DNA of 64,000 nucleotides from an uncultured Barnesiella sp. (GTDB lineage Bacteria > Bacteroidota > Bacteroidia > Bacteroidales > Barnesiellaceae), in contig CALUFO010000004.1 of NCBI GenBank assembly GCA_944320015.1, positions 88,949 through 152,948 on the forward strand, given 5' to 3'. A program made the translations under genes and the position numbers. The notes under the pieces are model-generated. The model was not told the origin of the DNA. It worked only from the letters and a program-made list of their open reading frames with translations, and searched no databases. Positions 34,629-44,487 of this stretch are shown here, piece after piece. Every line of letters begins with the position of its first letter. The first letter of the stretch is position 1.

Positions 34629-34827
34629 TGAAAACAAAGTTTTCAATTTGTCCTATGCCGAACCGCATCCTATCTTATCCAAAGATAGCCCAAATTCCCG
34701 GTTGGCCGAGCCGCGTGTTTCGAGTTCATACCCCGGGGAGAAAGGCTTTCGATGTTTTAATAACGTGAAAAAGGGAAATAAAGTATATGATGTGAGGGGA
34801 TTATCGACAAACTTATTTCGGCAGGGG

Positions 34828-34859
34828 CTTGTTAGGCTCGGCGAAAATGATTAAATTTG
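34828..34859 (+). promoter_or_regulatory. Promoter for the polyprenyl synthetase
   Basis: CTTG (34828-34831), 20 bases, then TAAATTTG (34852-34859). The start codon lies about 40 bases downstream. Confidence 0.6.
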
Positions 34860-34898
34860 ACCACTATTCTATATCACACATAAATTTGTTAGGAGACC

Positions 34899-35873
34899 AT
34901 GGAAAAATATCAGAAATATTTCAATACGATAGAATCCGAACTTTCGAAAATAGAATATGCCGCGTCGCCCGACGGGCTGTATGCGCCGGTGCGCTATGAA
35001 CTGTCGTTGGGCGGCAAACGGGTGCGTCCGCTGTTGGCGCTACTGGCTTGCGAGCTGTTTGGCCGGGATTGCCGGCATGCGTTGAACGCTGCGGTGGGCT
35101 TGGAGATATTTCACAATTTCACCCTGTTGCACGACGATGTCATGGACAAGGCCGACGTGCGTCGGGGAAAACCTACCGTGCACAAGGTGTGGGACGAGAA
35201 TAGGGCTATCTTGTCGGGCGATGCGATGGAGATTATCGCCTTCCGCTACATAGCCCGCACAGAGGCGCCGCACACGGGGGCGGTTATCGATTGGTTCTTG
35301 AAGACCGCTCTCGAAATTTGTGAAGGACAGCAGTTGGATATGGAGTTTGAGAGTCGCGGCGATGTGACCGAGGAGGAATATATCGAAATGATACGCTTGA
35401 AAACGGCGGTGTTGCTGGGCGGAGCGTTGAAGATAGGAGCTATCATCGGCGGGGCGAACGAGACCGATGCCGACTTGATGTACCGGTTTGGCGAGTCGTT
35501 GGGGCTGGCCTTCCAGTTGCAGGACGATTGGCTTGATGTGTATGGCGATCCGGCTCGGTTCGGGAAAAAGATAGGCGGCGATATTCTCAACAATAAAAAG
35601 ACCTATATGCTCATCAATGCGCAGCGCCGTGCCGATGGCGCCGATGCCGAGGAACTGTCGCGCTGGTTGACGGCGACTCAATATGACCCCGCCGAGAAGA
35701 TTGCCGCCGTCACGGCGTTGTACAACCGGGTGGGAGCCGGAGAATTGTGCTTGCAACAGGTCGACGCATATAGCCGCCGAGCCATCGAGGCGTTGCGGCG
35801 GGTCGGTGTGGACGATGCGGCGAAACAACCCTTGTATGACTTGTCGACTGCGTTGATGAAACGAGACCATTGA
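34899..35873 (+). CDS. Polyprenyl diphosphate synthase
   Basis: 324 residues of the trans-isoprenyl diphosphate synthase family. The two aspartate-rich motifs are LLHDDVMDKADVRRG (about residue 82) and QLQDDWLDVYGDP (about 210). It makes a linear prenyl diphosphate from isopentenyl diphosphate, probably for menaquinone or a carrier lipid. Chain length cannot be judged reliably. Residues before the first DDxxD (NFTL) lack the bulky pair of short-chain enzymes. It uses products of the pathway ended by IspH nearby. Two more genes follow closely. Confidence 0.92.
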   Translation: MEKYQKYFNTIESELSKIEYAASPDGLYAPVRYELSLGGKRVRPLLALLACELFGRDCRHALNAAVGLEIFHNFTLLHDDVMDKADVRRGKPTVHKVWDENRAILSGDAMEIIAFRYIARTEAPHTGAVIDWFLKTALEICEGQQLDMEFESRGDVTEEEYIEMIRLKTAVLLGGALKIGAIIGGANETDADLMYRFGESLGLAFQLQDDWLDVYGDPARFGKKIGGDILNNKKTYMLINAQRRADGADAEELSRWLTATQYDPAEKIAAVTALYNRVGAGELCLQQVDAYSRRAIEALRRVGVDDAAKQPLYDLSTALMKRDH

Positions 35874-35893
35874 TTCAATAAATAATTTCGATT

Positions 35894-36595
35894 ATGCCTT
35901 ACCGTCGGTTACCCAATACAGATAAAGCTCGTATCACTGCCCTTGAAAAAGCGGTGGCGATGGAGCACGAATATGACGTGGGACAACAGGCCGCTTCGTA
36001 CAAAACGTTGAACGAGGCGCGCGCCTTCTTGCGTAAGTTCAAGAGCGCGGTAGACCAGTTCCAGTATTGCTATACGGCTCAGGCCGAGGCCAATCGGCAG
36101 TATCAGGCTCATTTGAAAATGGCGCGGCTGTATATCTCGCATTTTATACAAGTACTCAATTTGGCCGTGGTGCGCAACGAGGTGCGCAAAGAACATAAAC
36201 TGTTTTATGGTCTCGAGCCCGACGATTTTACCGTTCCCGATTTGACGAGCGAAAAGCATATCCTCGTTTGGGGCGAGCGGCTCATCGAGGGCGAGCGCGA
36301 GCGGCTGTCGCATGGAGGAGCCCCCATTTATAACCCTACGATCGCCAAAGTGACGGTGCATTACGATATTTTCAAAGATGCCTACCGGGAGCAACAAAAT
36401 TATAAGTTGAACACCACACGCTCCCAATCGGGGTTGGACGCATTGCGCGAAGAAGCCGATCGCATCATTCTCGATTTGTGGAATCAGGTAGAAACCTATT
36501 ATGCCGATCTCCCGCCCGAAACCCGGTTGGCTCGCTGCCGGGATTATGGCATCGTCTATTATTACCGAAGCGGTGAAAAGCAACCCGAAAAATGA
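35894..36595 (+). CDS. Conserved Bacteroidales protein, function unknown
   Basis: 233 residues, soluble, no signal peptide. The first half is helical and rich in Ala, Glu and Lys (ALEKAVAMEHEYDVGQQAASYKTLNEARAFLRKFKSAVDQF), probably a helical bundle. The second half has mixed segments and ends YYYRSGEKQPEK. I do not recognise a named family. Its stop overlaps the tatD start by 4 bases (ATGA), so translation is coupled. It lies between a prenyl synthase and TatD, without a clear shared pathway. Confidence 0.8.
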   Translation: MPYRRLPNTDKARITALEKAVAMEHEYDVGQQAASYKTLNEARAFLRKFKSAVDQFQYCYTAQAEANRQYQAHLKMARLYISHFIQVLNLAVVRNEVRKEHKLFYGLEPDDFTVPDLTSEKHILVWGERLIEGERERLSHGGAPIYNPTIAKVTVHYDIFKDAYREQQNYKLNTTRSQSGLDALREEADRIILDLWNQVETYYADLPPETRLARCRDYGIVYYYRSGEKQPEK

Positions 36596-37359
36596 TTGAT
36601 ACACATACCCATATTTATCTCGAAGAGTTTGACGAAGACCGTGCCGAGGTGGTGCGCCGTGCCCGTGAAGCGGGTGTGGAGCGGGTAATCTTGCCCAATG
36701 TCGATCTCGATACGGTCGAGGCCATGCGCGCCACCCACGAGTTGTTCCCCGGCTATTGCCGCATGGCGATGGGGCTGCACCCCACTTCGGTGGAGGCCGA
36801 CTATCGGGAGAGGCTCGGCCGGACAAAAGAACTGCTGTTGGCCGGCAACTATTGTGCCGTAGGAGAGATAGGCCTCGACCTTTATTGGGACAAGACCTAT
36901 GCCCGGGAGCAGGAAGAGGCTTTTGTGGAACAGGCAAATTGGGCGGTCGAGCTGGATTTGCCCGTGATTATCCATTGTCGCGATGCTTTCGACGAGATTG
37001 TGGCCTTGTTGAGGTCGGGACGGGTCGCGCCGTTCCGGGGAGTGTTCCACAGCTTTACCGGCACAGCCGGGGAGGTGCGCGCATTGCGCGCGCTGGGCGA
37101 CTATTATTTCGGGATAAACGGCATCGTCACGTTTAAAAATGCGCATCTCGAGGATATGGTGCGCGAGGTAGGTATCGACCGGCTTTTACTCGAAACCGAC
37201 GCTCCCTATTTGGCTCCCGTGCCTTACCGGGGAAAACGTAACGAACCGTCGTATCTGCCTCGCATGGCTCGGCGGATAGCCGATATTCTGGAAATATCGC
37301 TCGACGAAGTAGAGTCGGTGACCACGGCCAACGCCCTGCGCCTGTTTGGCGAGGGGTGA
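36592..37359 (+). CDS. tatD: TatD-family metal-dependent hydrolase (DNase)
   Basis: 255 residues. TIM-barrel hydrolase with the metal ligands in order: MIDTHTHIYL (HxH), GEIGLDLYWD (Glu), VIIHCRDAFDE (His), GVFHSFTGT (His), and LLLETDAPYLAP (Asp). Relatives act as 3' exonucleases or D-aminoacyl-tRNA-linked hydrolases. The gene overlaps the preceding one by 4 bases and is convergent with the PepSY gene 6 bases downstream. Confidence 0.93.
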   Translation: MIDTHTHIYLEEFDEDRAEVVRRAREAGVERVILPNVDLDTVEAMRATHELFPGYCRMAMGLHPTSVEADYRERLGRTKELLLAGNYCAVGEIGLDLYWDKTYAREQEEAFVEQANWAVELDLPVIIHCRDAFDEIVALLRSGRVAPFRGVFHSFTGTAGEVRALRALGDYYFGINGIVTFKNAHLEDMVREVGIDRLLLETDAPYLAPVPYRGKRNEPSYLPRMARRIADILEISLDEVESVTTANALRLFGEG

Positions 37360-37365
37360 CGCCGT

Positions 37366-38526
37366 TCAACTCCTTTTCCCGGAGTTATTCCTCCGGTACA
37401 AGCTTTTTATCCACAAGTAGTAGCCAGTGAGCGGGAGACTGGCGCCCAACAAGGCAGTGAGAAACCAGATTATCCGGGTTGTTATGCCGCCCCAACTGCC
37501 TACATGTATGGCATAAATCCAGCCTCGCATCTTCCCGGCTTTTTCGGCGTCTTTGTAGCGGGTAACCCCCGTGATTTCGCCCGACCGGGGATCGAAAGTA
37601 TAGCGGTCGGTGCCCCGGGTGTTTCCCATTCGGTTGTTCGAAACTTGCGCATTCCCGTTCGAGAGGGTTATTTGCAGGTGGCGGGGGTTTTCTTTGGCGA
37701 GACGCTCATATACTTGTTGCCACCCGGCAAGCTCTATTTCCCGGCGAGCGGCTTTTTGCCCTTCGGCACGGCTTTCTGTATCCCCTGCCGGGCGGGACGA
37801 ATGTTTCGCCGGAGAGGCACCGTGTCCCGAGCCAGCCGGCAACTCCACGCCAAAGGCGGTATAGAAGGCCGAACGGTACCAATCAAACGACCATGTGAGA
37901 CCCGTCAACGCCATAGCCAGCATCACGACGAGGGCATACATGCCGCCTGCCACATGCAGGTCATACCAAAAACGGGGCAACCCTTTGCGTATCGATATGC
38001 TTAACCGTTTTTTCAGGCTTTTTTTACTGCGGGGCCACCAGATGACAATCCCCGAGAGCAGGACGAGCACAAACAACAGGGTGCTTATGCCCACGATAGT
38101 TTTGCCCCAAAATATTTTCCCTCCTTCGGGGCGGCTGCCCAGCAGCCAGCGGTGCAGCGAAAACATGGTTTTGAAGAAGGGAGAGCGTTGGTAGTATCCT
38201 GTGATTTTGCCCGTGTAGGGGTCGACATAGACGGCGGCGCGCTTGGGTTTCGAGAGGTTCACCCGATAGCATCGCTTGGAGTCGGGGTAGACGGTAATGC
38301 CGCTCACGGCAACTCCTTCGGGCAAATCGGCCGCCACCCGGGTCGCCAATTGTTCCAACGGAATAGTCTCTTTCCCCACCTGCTCCACATAGTAAAGGTC
38401 GTGGTTGATCAGCCGCATGATGTCGTCCTCGAAAACCAACATTGCCCCCGAGAAGCAGATAAGCGTGATAATCACTCCGAAAGGAATCGATAGCCAAAGG
38501 TGTATTTTGCGAAAAAATTTTCTCAT
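37366..38526 (-). CDS. xusC: PepSY-type inner-membrane protein, XusC-like
   Basis: 386 residues with four membrane helices. The first is in KIHLWLSIPFGVIITLICFSGAMLVFEDDI, typical of PepSY-associated TM proteins. Two PepSY-like periplasmic segments follow (VAADLPEGVAVSGITVYPDSKRCYRV and YVDPYTGKITGYYQ). Histidines in helices, HLWL, SLHRWL, DLHVAG and AIHVGSW, could bind haem. Such proteins are thought to reduce ferric siderophores. It is the third gene of a TonB receptor / DUF4374-like / PepSY operon that matches xusABC of Bacteroides, used for stolen siderophores. The name is by analogy. Confidence 0.78.
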   Translation of the reverse strand: MRKFFRKIHLWLSIPFGVIITLICFSGAMLVFEDDIMRLINHDLYYVEQVGKETIPLEQLATRVAADLPEGVAVSGITVYPDSKRCYRVNLSKPKRAAVYVDPYTGKITGYYQRSPFFKTMFSLHRWLLGSRPEGGKIFWGKTIVGISTLLFVLVLLSGIVIWWPRSKKSLKKRLSISIRKGLPRFWYDLHVAGGMYALVVMLAMALTGLTWSFDWYRSAFYTAFGVELPAGSGHGASPAKHSSRPAGDTESRAEGQKAARREIELAGWQQVYERLAKENPRHLQITLSNGNAQVSNNRMGNTRGTDRYTFDPRSGEITGVTRYKDAEKAGKMRGWIYAIHVGSWGGITTRIIWFLTALLGASLPLTGYYLWIKSLYRRNNSGKRS

Positions 38527-38548
38527 AAAACGTCTGTCTAAAATGTGT

Positions 38549-38586
38549 AAGAGGGAGCCCGCAAAACCTTTTGCAGGCTCTCTCTT
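38549..38586 (-). terminator. Hairpin between xusB-like and xusC-like genes
   Basis: Imperfect stem AAGAGGGAGCCCGCAAAA with TTTTGCAGGCTCTCTCTT in an 86-base gap. The minus strand has no T tract after it, so it is a weak or partial terminator or an RNA-stability stem. Confidence 0.5.
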
Positions 38587-38612
38587 AGGGAACGCTTTTA
38601 CAAAGCCGATGT

Positions 38613-40088
38613 TCAGTTTGCTTCCAACCGTCCTATACCGCTCACTGTGGTAGCCACGATGGTGAGGCCTTGGGTTGCCGTGGCGGTTGCCGGGTTGATT
38701 TTGTACACGGTGGGGTATCCGCTTTCGGTGCTTACTACTACATAGACATCACCTTCGTCGCTGATATAAGGAGTGTTGCCGAATCCACTTATGTCGGAGG
38801 GAAGTCCTGTAATCTCTCTCAGTGTGCCGTCGCCCTGTGTGTCGAAGACGACAAGTCGGTTGGCTGTGCCGCCGAATCCCTGTTCGTCATAGGCGAGCAG
38901 CAAAATGTAGTTCCCCGAGATGTACCAGCTGCGCAGGAATGCGGCAGCGCTGCCGTCGGGGTTTTTCAACGCCTTGTAGTAGTTGGGGTCGAAATCGATG
39001 TCGTCCCACGCCGAGTTGGTGTTGATGCGCACCACTCCGGCCGGCAACGTTGTTTGTTGACGGGCGTCTTTCATCGATAGGGCATAGCTTGGCGAGAGCA
39101 CATAGATGTAGCCGTCGTCGGCTTTCCACAGCATTTGATAGTATTGCGATTTGTGGCGGCCACAGGCATAGCTTATCTTGTCGCTTTTGATAACTTTGTG
39201 TTCTTGGAGGGTCTCGTCTTTGAAGATGGCCACCCAGCATTCGTCGGGGTATTGTGTCCACTGCAATTCGTTGGCGTTGTACGAGCCGCTGCCCGAGCCT
39301 CCCGATTCGGTTTTCACGAGGTCTTCGTATCCCTCGCGCACATAGCCGTGTTCTTTCCCGTCGACGGTTTGTATGTAGCCCCATTGGCTCAATCCCATGG
39401 GAACGGCAGCCGAGTAGAGGTAGCTGCCCACTTGTTCGAGTCCGGCAAGGGTTACAAATTCGCCGTTTCCGAGGAAGTTTTCCGACCGCAGTTTGGCGTT
39501 GGTGGCGCCTGTGCCGTCTTTGGCTGTTTCGTGGAGGGCGTCGATATAGGCGGGTAAGAAATGCTTCGGATAGTAAGTCTCGGTGAGGGTTTCGCCTTTG
39601 GTATTGGTATAAGTATAGCTTTGCCCGTCGATCGTACTGTTGCCGGTCGAGGTCGTCATGATATAGTCGTTATAAAATCCGTAGGTGGTGAAACGGCTCA
39701 ATTTGTAGGTGTTTGAGTTTTTGACCATTTCGAAATTCGAGTTCAGGTTGTAGGAGGCGGTTTGTCCGGCTTCTCCTTGGTTATAGTTGAGCCCGAATAA
39801 CGATTTTTGCCCATAGAAAACCCAATAGGTGGCGCCGTCGTTCTGGGTGCCTTGCACTGTCGGGGTCACTTTGTAGTTGGGGTCGTCCAGACGGTCGGCT
39901 GTGAGCAGGATATTCGTTACATTGCTGCCGGTACCTACCGAGGCGGCGATTACATAGTTGCCTTTTGGCACCTCGGTCATGTGGTCTATATCGGAGGGCA
40001 TGGAAGGCCCGTTTTCTTCACACGATATGAACGTTGTACCGGTTATCATCATTGCCGTGCTTACGGCCAAAAAAGGGATTTTTTTCAT
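38613..40088 (-). CDS. xusB: DUF4374-like surface lipoprotein, XusB-like
   Basis: 491 residues. The lipoprotein signal ends at TTFISC (Cys23). The body has repeated beta-blade patterns ([20 protein letters not shown] near the start, [22 protein letters not shown] in the middle, [17 protein letters not shown] later), consistent with a seven-bladed propeller of the DUF4374 family. XusB of Bacteroides binds catecholate siderophores at the surface and hands them to XusA. Here it sits between the TonB receptor (37 bases upstream) and the PepSY gene, as in that system. Substrate specificity is not shown. Confidence 0.78.
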   Translation of the reverse strand: MKKIPFLAVSTAMMITGTTFISCEENGPSMPSDIDHMTEVPKGNYVIAASVGTGSNVTNILLTADRLDDPNYKVTPTVQGTQNDGATYWVFYGQKSLFGLNYNQGEAGQTASYNLNSNFEMVKNSNTYKLSRFTTYGFYNDYIMTTSTGNSTIDGQSYTYTNTKGETLTETYYPKHFLPAYIDALHETAKDGTGATNAKLRSENFLGNGEFVTLAGLEQVGSYLYSAAVPMGLSQWGYIQTVDGKEHGYVREGYEDLVKTESGGSGSGSYNANELQWTQYPDECWVAIFKDETLQEHKVIKSDKISYACGRHKSQYYQMLWKADDGYIYVLSPSYALSMKDARQQTTLPAGVVRINTNSAWDDIDFDPNYYKALKNPDGSAAAFLRSWYISGNYILLLAYDEQGFGGTANRLVVFDTQGDGTLREITGLPSDISGFGNTPYISDEGDVYVVVSTESGYPTVYKINPATATATQGLTIVATTVSGIGRLEAN

Positions 40089-40125
40089 AAGTTTATAGTT
40101 TTAATTATGCTGTTTTGTGATTGAA

Positions 40126-42564
40126 TCATTCGCCGAAGTGTACCCGTATTTTCCCGTAGAAAGCCCGACCGGCCTTTTGGAGACTGAAATTGTCGTAGAG
40201 TTTCTCGTCGGTGAGGTTGTGGCATTCAAACGAGAGGTTGTACCGGCCGTTTTGCAGACTGAGCCCGATGGCGAGGTTGTGCGAGAATTGGGCGGGTACG
40301 ATATAGTCGTCGCTGTTGGTCCCGATGACCTCCGAGTTGTAGCAGAAGCTGTGCAGGTAGCGGTTGTCGTAGGTGAGGGTGAGTACATTGCCCTTACCAC
40401 AGAATCCGTGCCAATAGAGGTTGATGTCGCTGTCGGCAAACATATAGGGAATATTGGCCATGCGGGCTTTATAGGTAAGGTTGGGTGTAGAGTTGCCGGT
40501 ACTGCCTATTTGGTATTTTTCCATGTCGCGCACGTCCATTTGTGTGAAATTCCCGCCAATGTCCAGCCACCGGTCGAAGCGGTAGCGCAGCGATAGGTTG
40601 TAGCCTTTGGTCACCACCTTCCCGTAGTTGGTGTAGGTGGCATTCTCCCGGCCTCCGCTCAGGTCTTGAATGTTGCGCTGGATATAGTCTTTGGTGTGGC
40701 GGTAGAGGATTCCCCCTTCGGCATAGAGCGAGTGTTTGTCCCAACTTTTCGAGTAGCTGAGGTTGAGGTTGGCGTTGTCGCTTTTCTCGGGGCGGATATT
40801 CACTTCGCCGCTCTCCAAATCCTCATCGCCAAACATCTCTTCGATCGAGGGGAGGCGATAGGCCTTTTCGTATGACAACTTCACTTGTAATGCGGATAGC
40901 GGGAAATAGGTGCCAGCCACGCCGTAGCCTGCCGAGTTGACCGTGCGCTCTACCATTACAAATTCGGTACCTTTGTCGTCGGTGGCCATGGGGCCTCTCA
41001 CATATTGGTGGTAATATTTGCCGAAGACAGAGAGGTTCCAGCGATCCGAAGGCATGAGCCGATATGAGAGTCCGGCGATGTTCTTGCGGGTGTCCTTGGC
41101 AAATTCGTTCTCGATTTCGGCGCCGGTGAGCAACGAAGAGTTGGTGCGGTGAAAGGCGTTCCAAACGTTGTTGAACGTGAACGTGTGAGCTTGCGAAAGG
41201 CGGTAAGCGACGGTCGCCGTGATATTCCAGTTGTCGTTATAGGAGCGGGCATATTGTTCGCTTTGTTCGCCACGGCCGTTGGTTTGCAGTTTGCGTTCGC
41301 CCAACCAATTGTACCGATAGCTTGCTGTGTCGATATTGGTGGTGATATTCCGGTTGTAGTTGGCGGTGAGCGAGACCTTCAATCCTTTGACAAAGAGGTC
41401 GCGCTTGCTATATTCGAGCGAAGGCATGAGCGACTGTCCCCGGCGGTGTTTTTCCCCGAATACCGTGTACTGCCGCACCCCGGTCTGTATCTCTTTGTAC
41501 ATGTTCGAGCCGGTCACGCCCACCATCAGCCGGTCGGCCCACGGTTTGTCCACCAATCCTGCTTTCACGACGAGAGCCTCGTTGTGGAATGTGTCGTTGA
41601 ACCGCTTTACCCTGAATACCTCATTGGTAATCACCGACGAGCCGTCGTCCCTCCATTGCTCCACATGGTCGGCGTCGACGTGGTAATTGTTGTCGGAATA
41701 GTTTTGAAAAGCGTTGATTTCATAGGTGAACCCGTTTTTGAGTGTCTGCCCGAAATTGACGTGCGATTTGTGAGTGTTGAATGAGCCGTAGGAGTAGGAG
41801 GCGTCTAAGAACCACCGCCGGCGTTTCCGCTGGGTAACGATGTTGATTACCCCGCCGATGGCATCGGTGCCGAATCCCACGGGAACCACCCCTTTGTAGA
41901 TTTCGATGCGCTCGGCAAAGTTGACCGGGATATTGTTCAACCCGAAAGAACTGCCCACCCCCTCTTGCGGTATGCCATCGATAAATACTTTTACATGCTT
42001 GCCGCTGAATCCGTCGAGCATCACTTGCAGGTCGGAGCCCACGCCGCCCGACTCGCGTAATTTCATGCCGGGAGCTTTGGCAAGGGCGTCGCTCAGGTTT
42101 TTGGTGGTGTTGGCCAACTCTTTGGCGTCTACGGCTACGGCGTTATAGGCCGATCGCTGCACCCGTTTCACCCCGGTCGAGACGACTGTCACCTCGTCCA
42201 GAATCTGGTCTTCGGGCGATAATATAATGTCTATGTCGAGGTGCTCGCCCTTTTTCAGAGACACTTTTTTCTCGACGGTGCGATATCCTATGGCCGAGAC
42301 AACCAGCGTGTAATCTCCGTCGGGAGCCTTTATGCGATAGCGGCCTTCGCTGTCGGTGCCCGTGCCGAAAGTAGTCCCTTTCAGGTAAATGGTGGCAAAG
42401 TCGATATCTTGTTTTTCTCCCTCCTCGATAGAGGCGATACGCCCTGTAATGATACATCTATGGTGCCCTCGGTGATGCCCTCGGTGGTGCCGGTCGTCGG
42501 CGGGAGAAGCAAAGGATAGAATCGTATGGAGTAAAAATAAAAGTACTGTTAGAGTTGTTTTCAC
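40126..42564 (-). CDS. xusA: TonB-dependent receptor, XusA-like
   Basis: 812 residues. The signal peptide MKTTLTVLLFLLHTILSFA is followed by an unusual histidine-rich stretch, DDRHHRGHHRGHHRC. A carboxypeptidase-regulatory-like domain comes next (ITGRIASIEEGEKQDIDFATIYLKGT), then plug and barrel (GVVPVGFGTDAIGGVINIVTQ), ending in VHFGE. This form is typical of Bacteroidota siderophore importers. It leads the operon with DUF4374-like and PepSY genes. A -7 box TAATTTTG lies on the minus strand at 42604-42597. The His-rich segment may bind a metal in the periplasm. Confidence 0.87.
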   Translation of the reverse strand: MKTTLTVLLFLLHTILSFASPADDRHHRGHHRGHHRCIITGRIASIEEGEKQDIDFATIYLKGTTFGTGTDSEGRYRIKAPDGDYTLVVSAIGYRTVEKKVSLKKGEHLDIDIILSPEDQILDEVTVVSTGVKRVQRSAYNAVAVDAKELANTTKNLSDALAKAPGMKLRESGGVGSDLQVMLDGFSGKHVKVFIDGIPQEGVGSSFGLNNIPVNFAERIEIYKGVVPVGFGTDAIGGVINIVTQRKRRRWFLDASYSYGSFNTHKSHVNFGQTLKNGFTYEINAFQNYSDNNYHVDADHVEQWRDDGSSVITNEVFRVKRFNDTFHNEALVVKAGLVDKPWADRLMVGVTGSNMYKEIQTGVRQYTVFGEKHRRGQSLMPSLEYSKRDLFVKGLKVSLTANYNRNITTNIDTASYRYNWLGERKLQTNGRGEQSEQYARSYNDNWNITATVAYRLSQAHTFTFNNVWNAFHRTNSSLLTGAEIENEFAKDTRKNIAGLSYRLMPSDRWNLSVFGKYYHQYVRGPMATDDKGTEFVMVERTVNSAGYGVAGTYFPLSALQVKLSYEKAYRLPSIEEMFGDEDLESGEVNIRPEKSDNANLNLSYSKSWDKHSLYAEGGILYRHTKDYIQRNIQDLSGGRENATYTNYGKVVTKGYNLSLRYRFDRWLDIGGNFTQMDVRDMEKYQIGSTGNSTPNLTYKARMANIPYMFADSDINLYWHGFCGKGNVLTLTYDNRYLHSFCYNSEVIGTNSDDYIVPAQFSHNLAIGLSLQNGRYNLSFECHNLTDEKLYDNFSLQKAGRAFYGKIRVHFGE

Positions 42565-42692
42565 TTCAAAAATAGTTTGCGTTTATTTCCCGCTGCAAAA
42601 TTACCGAGCCCCCCGAGACCGCACAATCGCATATTATAGGTATTTACGAGAGCCTTTACTCCCCATTCTTGGTTAGAACAGGTGTAGATTCT

Positions 42693-42724
42693 TTTGCACT
42701 CCATTCTTTTTTTCGGTATCTTTG
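42693..42724 (+). promoter_or_regulatory. Promoter for purT
   Basis: TTTG (42693-42696), 20 bases, TATCTTTG (42717-42724), a perfect consensus. It also settles the purT start, since an in-frame ATG at 42669 would lie upstream of it. Confidence 0.85.
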
Positions 42725-42755
42725 TCGCATCACAATAGAAACAAATCACGCAAAT

Positions 42756-43946
42756 ATGGTAGAAATAGGAACAGTACTGACCCCGGTCGGGAAAAAAGCG
42801 CTGCTTTGTGGTAGCGGAGAGTTGGGAAAAGAAGTCGCAATCGAGTTGCAACGTTATGGTGTAGAGGTGGTTGCGTTGGACAAATATGCCAATGCCCCCG
42901 CCATGCAGATAGCCCATCGCAGTCATGTGCTTTCGATGCTCGACGGCAAGCGGCTGAGAGAAATCATAGAGGAGGAACGTCCCGATTATATCATTCCCGA
43001 GGTGGAAGCTATCGCTACCGACACGTTGGTCGCCCTCGAAAAAGAAGGCTATTCGGTCACGCCTACTGCCACGGCGGCCTACCTCACGATGAACCGCGAG
43101 GGCATACGCCGTTTGGCAGCCGAGCAATTGGGATTGCCTACTTCGCCATATAAGTTTGCCTCTACCCGTGAAGAGTTCGAAGCGGCGGTGAGCGAGATAG
43201 GCATGCCCTGTGTAGTGAAACCTATTATGAGTTCGTCGGGTCACGGGCAAAGCGTGGTTCGTACCGCCGCCGATATAGATCATGCGTGGCATTATGCCCA
43301 AGAAGGAGGCCGAGCCGGAGCCGGGAGGGTGATTGTCGAGGGCTTCGTGAAATTCGATTATGAAATTACGCAGCTTACCGTGCGCCATTCCGCCGGGACA
43401 ACGTTTCTCAAACCGGTAGGCCATATACAGGTCGATGGCGATTATAGGGAGTCGTGGCAACCGCAGGCTATGTCGGAGCAAGCGTTACAGAAAGCGCAGG
43501 AGATCGCTCGCAAGGTGACCGATGCGCTGGGAGGATACGGAATCTTCGGGGTAGAACTGTTTGTCAAGGGCGACGAAGTGCTGTTTAGCGAGGTATCACC
43601 TCGGCCACACGATACCGGAATGGTGACGATGATTTCGCAAGACCTCTCGCAGTTTGCCCTGCATGCTCGTGCCGTTTTGGGGCTGCCCGTTCCCGGAATC
43701 CGTTTCTATGGAGCCTCGGCCTCTCGGGCGATTGTCGTGGAGGGCGATAGCGACAAGGTAGTATTTGGCAATCTCGATGAGGTGCTTTCGGAAGAAGGCG
43801 TACAGATACGCATTTTCGGGAAACCCGAGGTCGTGGGGCACCGTCGCTTCGGGGTGATTCTGGCGATAGCCGATACCGTGGAGGAAGCCCGAGCCAAAGC
43901 CGATAGAGCCAATAAGAAGCTACAAGTAAAAGTCTTGCCGAGGTGA
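42756..43946 (+). CDS. purT: Formate-dependent phosphoribosylglycinamide formyltransferase
   Basis: 396 residues from the ATG at 42756. An ATP-grasp enzyme that makes formyl-GAR from GAR, formate and ATP in purine synthesis without folate. The N-terminal part [34 protein letters not shown] is the pre-ATP-grasp domain. [13 protein letters not shown] is the glycine-rich loop. [28 protein letters not shown] holds the metal ligands. The whole length matches PurT of E. coli. Confidence 0.97.
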   Translation: MVEIGTVLTPVGKKALLCGSGELGKEVAIELQRYGVEVVALDKYANAPAMQIAHRSHVLSMLDGKRLREIIEEERPDYIIPEVEAIATDTLVALEKEGYSVTPTATAAYLTMNREGIRRLAAEQLGLPTSPYKFASTREEFEAAVSEIGMPCVVKPIMSSSGHGQSVVRTAADIDHAWHYAQEGGRAGAGRVIVEGFVKFDYEITQLTVRHSAGTTFLKPVGHIQVDGDYRESWQPQAMSEQALQKAQEIARKVTDALGGYGIFGVELFVKGDEVLFSEVSPRPHDTGMVTMISQDLSQFALHARAVLGLPVPGIRFYGASASRAIVVEGDSDKVVFGNLDEVLSEEGVQIRIFGKPEVVGHRRFGVILAIADTVEEARAKADRANKKLQVKVLPR

Positions 43947-43957
43947 TCCACCTTGGT

Positions 43958-44427
43958 TCAAAATCCTTTTTGGACTTCCCTATAACCCCCTTTATTCGGA
44001 CCGACATGTTTTATCATCCCTTTTTCTTGGAGTGAAACCAACCGACGTTTCACACGGCTTTCATGTAGCCCTACTCGACCTGAAATCTCTTTTCTTGAAA
44101 TGTAGGGATTCTCTTTAATAAGTTCAAGAATAGCATCTTCCTGTTTGCTTTGGTCGCTTTCTGGTCGTTTTCTGGTCGTTTCTGGGTCGGATTGGGTCGC
44201 AGCCCTTTCCGGCTCTCAAACTTAAACGTTGTCCATATACCCGAAGCGTCATAGCGGAACTCCGGTGTGGAGAAACCGTCATTCTTACAAGCTGTGATGA
44301 TGCGCTCGATGCCGCGCCCCCATGCCTCAATCTCGCCTGCGCGGAAGAACGTATTGGCAATATCAGGGTTGTAAAGCATACTCCGGTGTGAAGGCAATAA
44401 TGTTTCCACAGTCCAATAATCTACCAC
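43958..44427 (-). pseudogene. Remnant of an AlbA-type ATP-binding transcriptional regulator
   Basis: Only the C-terminal third remains. One frame reads HRSMLYNPDIANTFFRAGEIEAWGRGIERI, then DGFSTPEFRYD, the end of the GHKL-like domain of AlbA_2/AAA_4 proteins. A second frame continues with ELIKENPYISRKEISGRVG and then GLHESRVKRRLVSLQEKGMIKHVG, the usual winged-helix tail, so at least one frameshift separates them near 44130. No N-terminal DNA-binding part is present upstream. It lies just outside the left island boundary and may be debris of an older element at the same tRNA site. A related complete gene is at 44879-46234 inside the island. Confidence 0.75.
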
Positions 44428-44487
44428 CGTTTGTCATCTCCAACTTATTTTCAATGAGTTGTCACGATAATCAAGTTCAACGAGAAG

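Larger units (their letters stand above)
34514..34687 (-). repeat. 83-bp tandem duplication upstream of porQ
   Basis: Two copies with a period of 83 bases begin at 34514 and 34597. A third partial copy of 8 bases (CAAAGATA) begins at 34680. Each full copy contains one perfect promoter and an inverted repeat (GACAAAT-GAAAAC, 3 bases, GTTTTC-ATTTGTC). The copies differ at only a few positions, so the duplication is fairly recent or kept alike. Confidence 0.9.

Noticed and set aside
42669..42755. Longer N-terminus for PurT
   Set aside because: The perfect promoter at 42693-42724 lies in this part, and homologues start at MVEIGT-like sequence.
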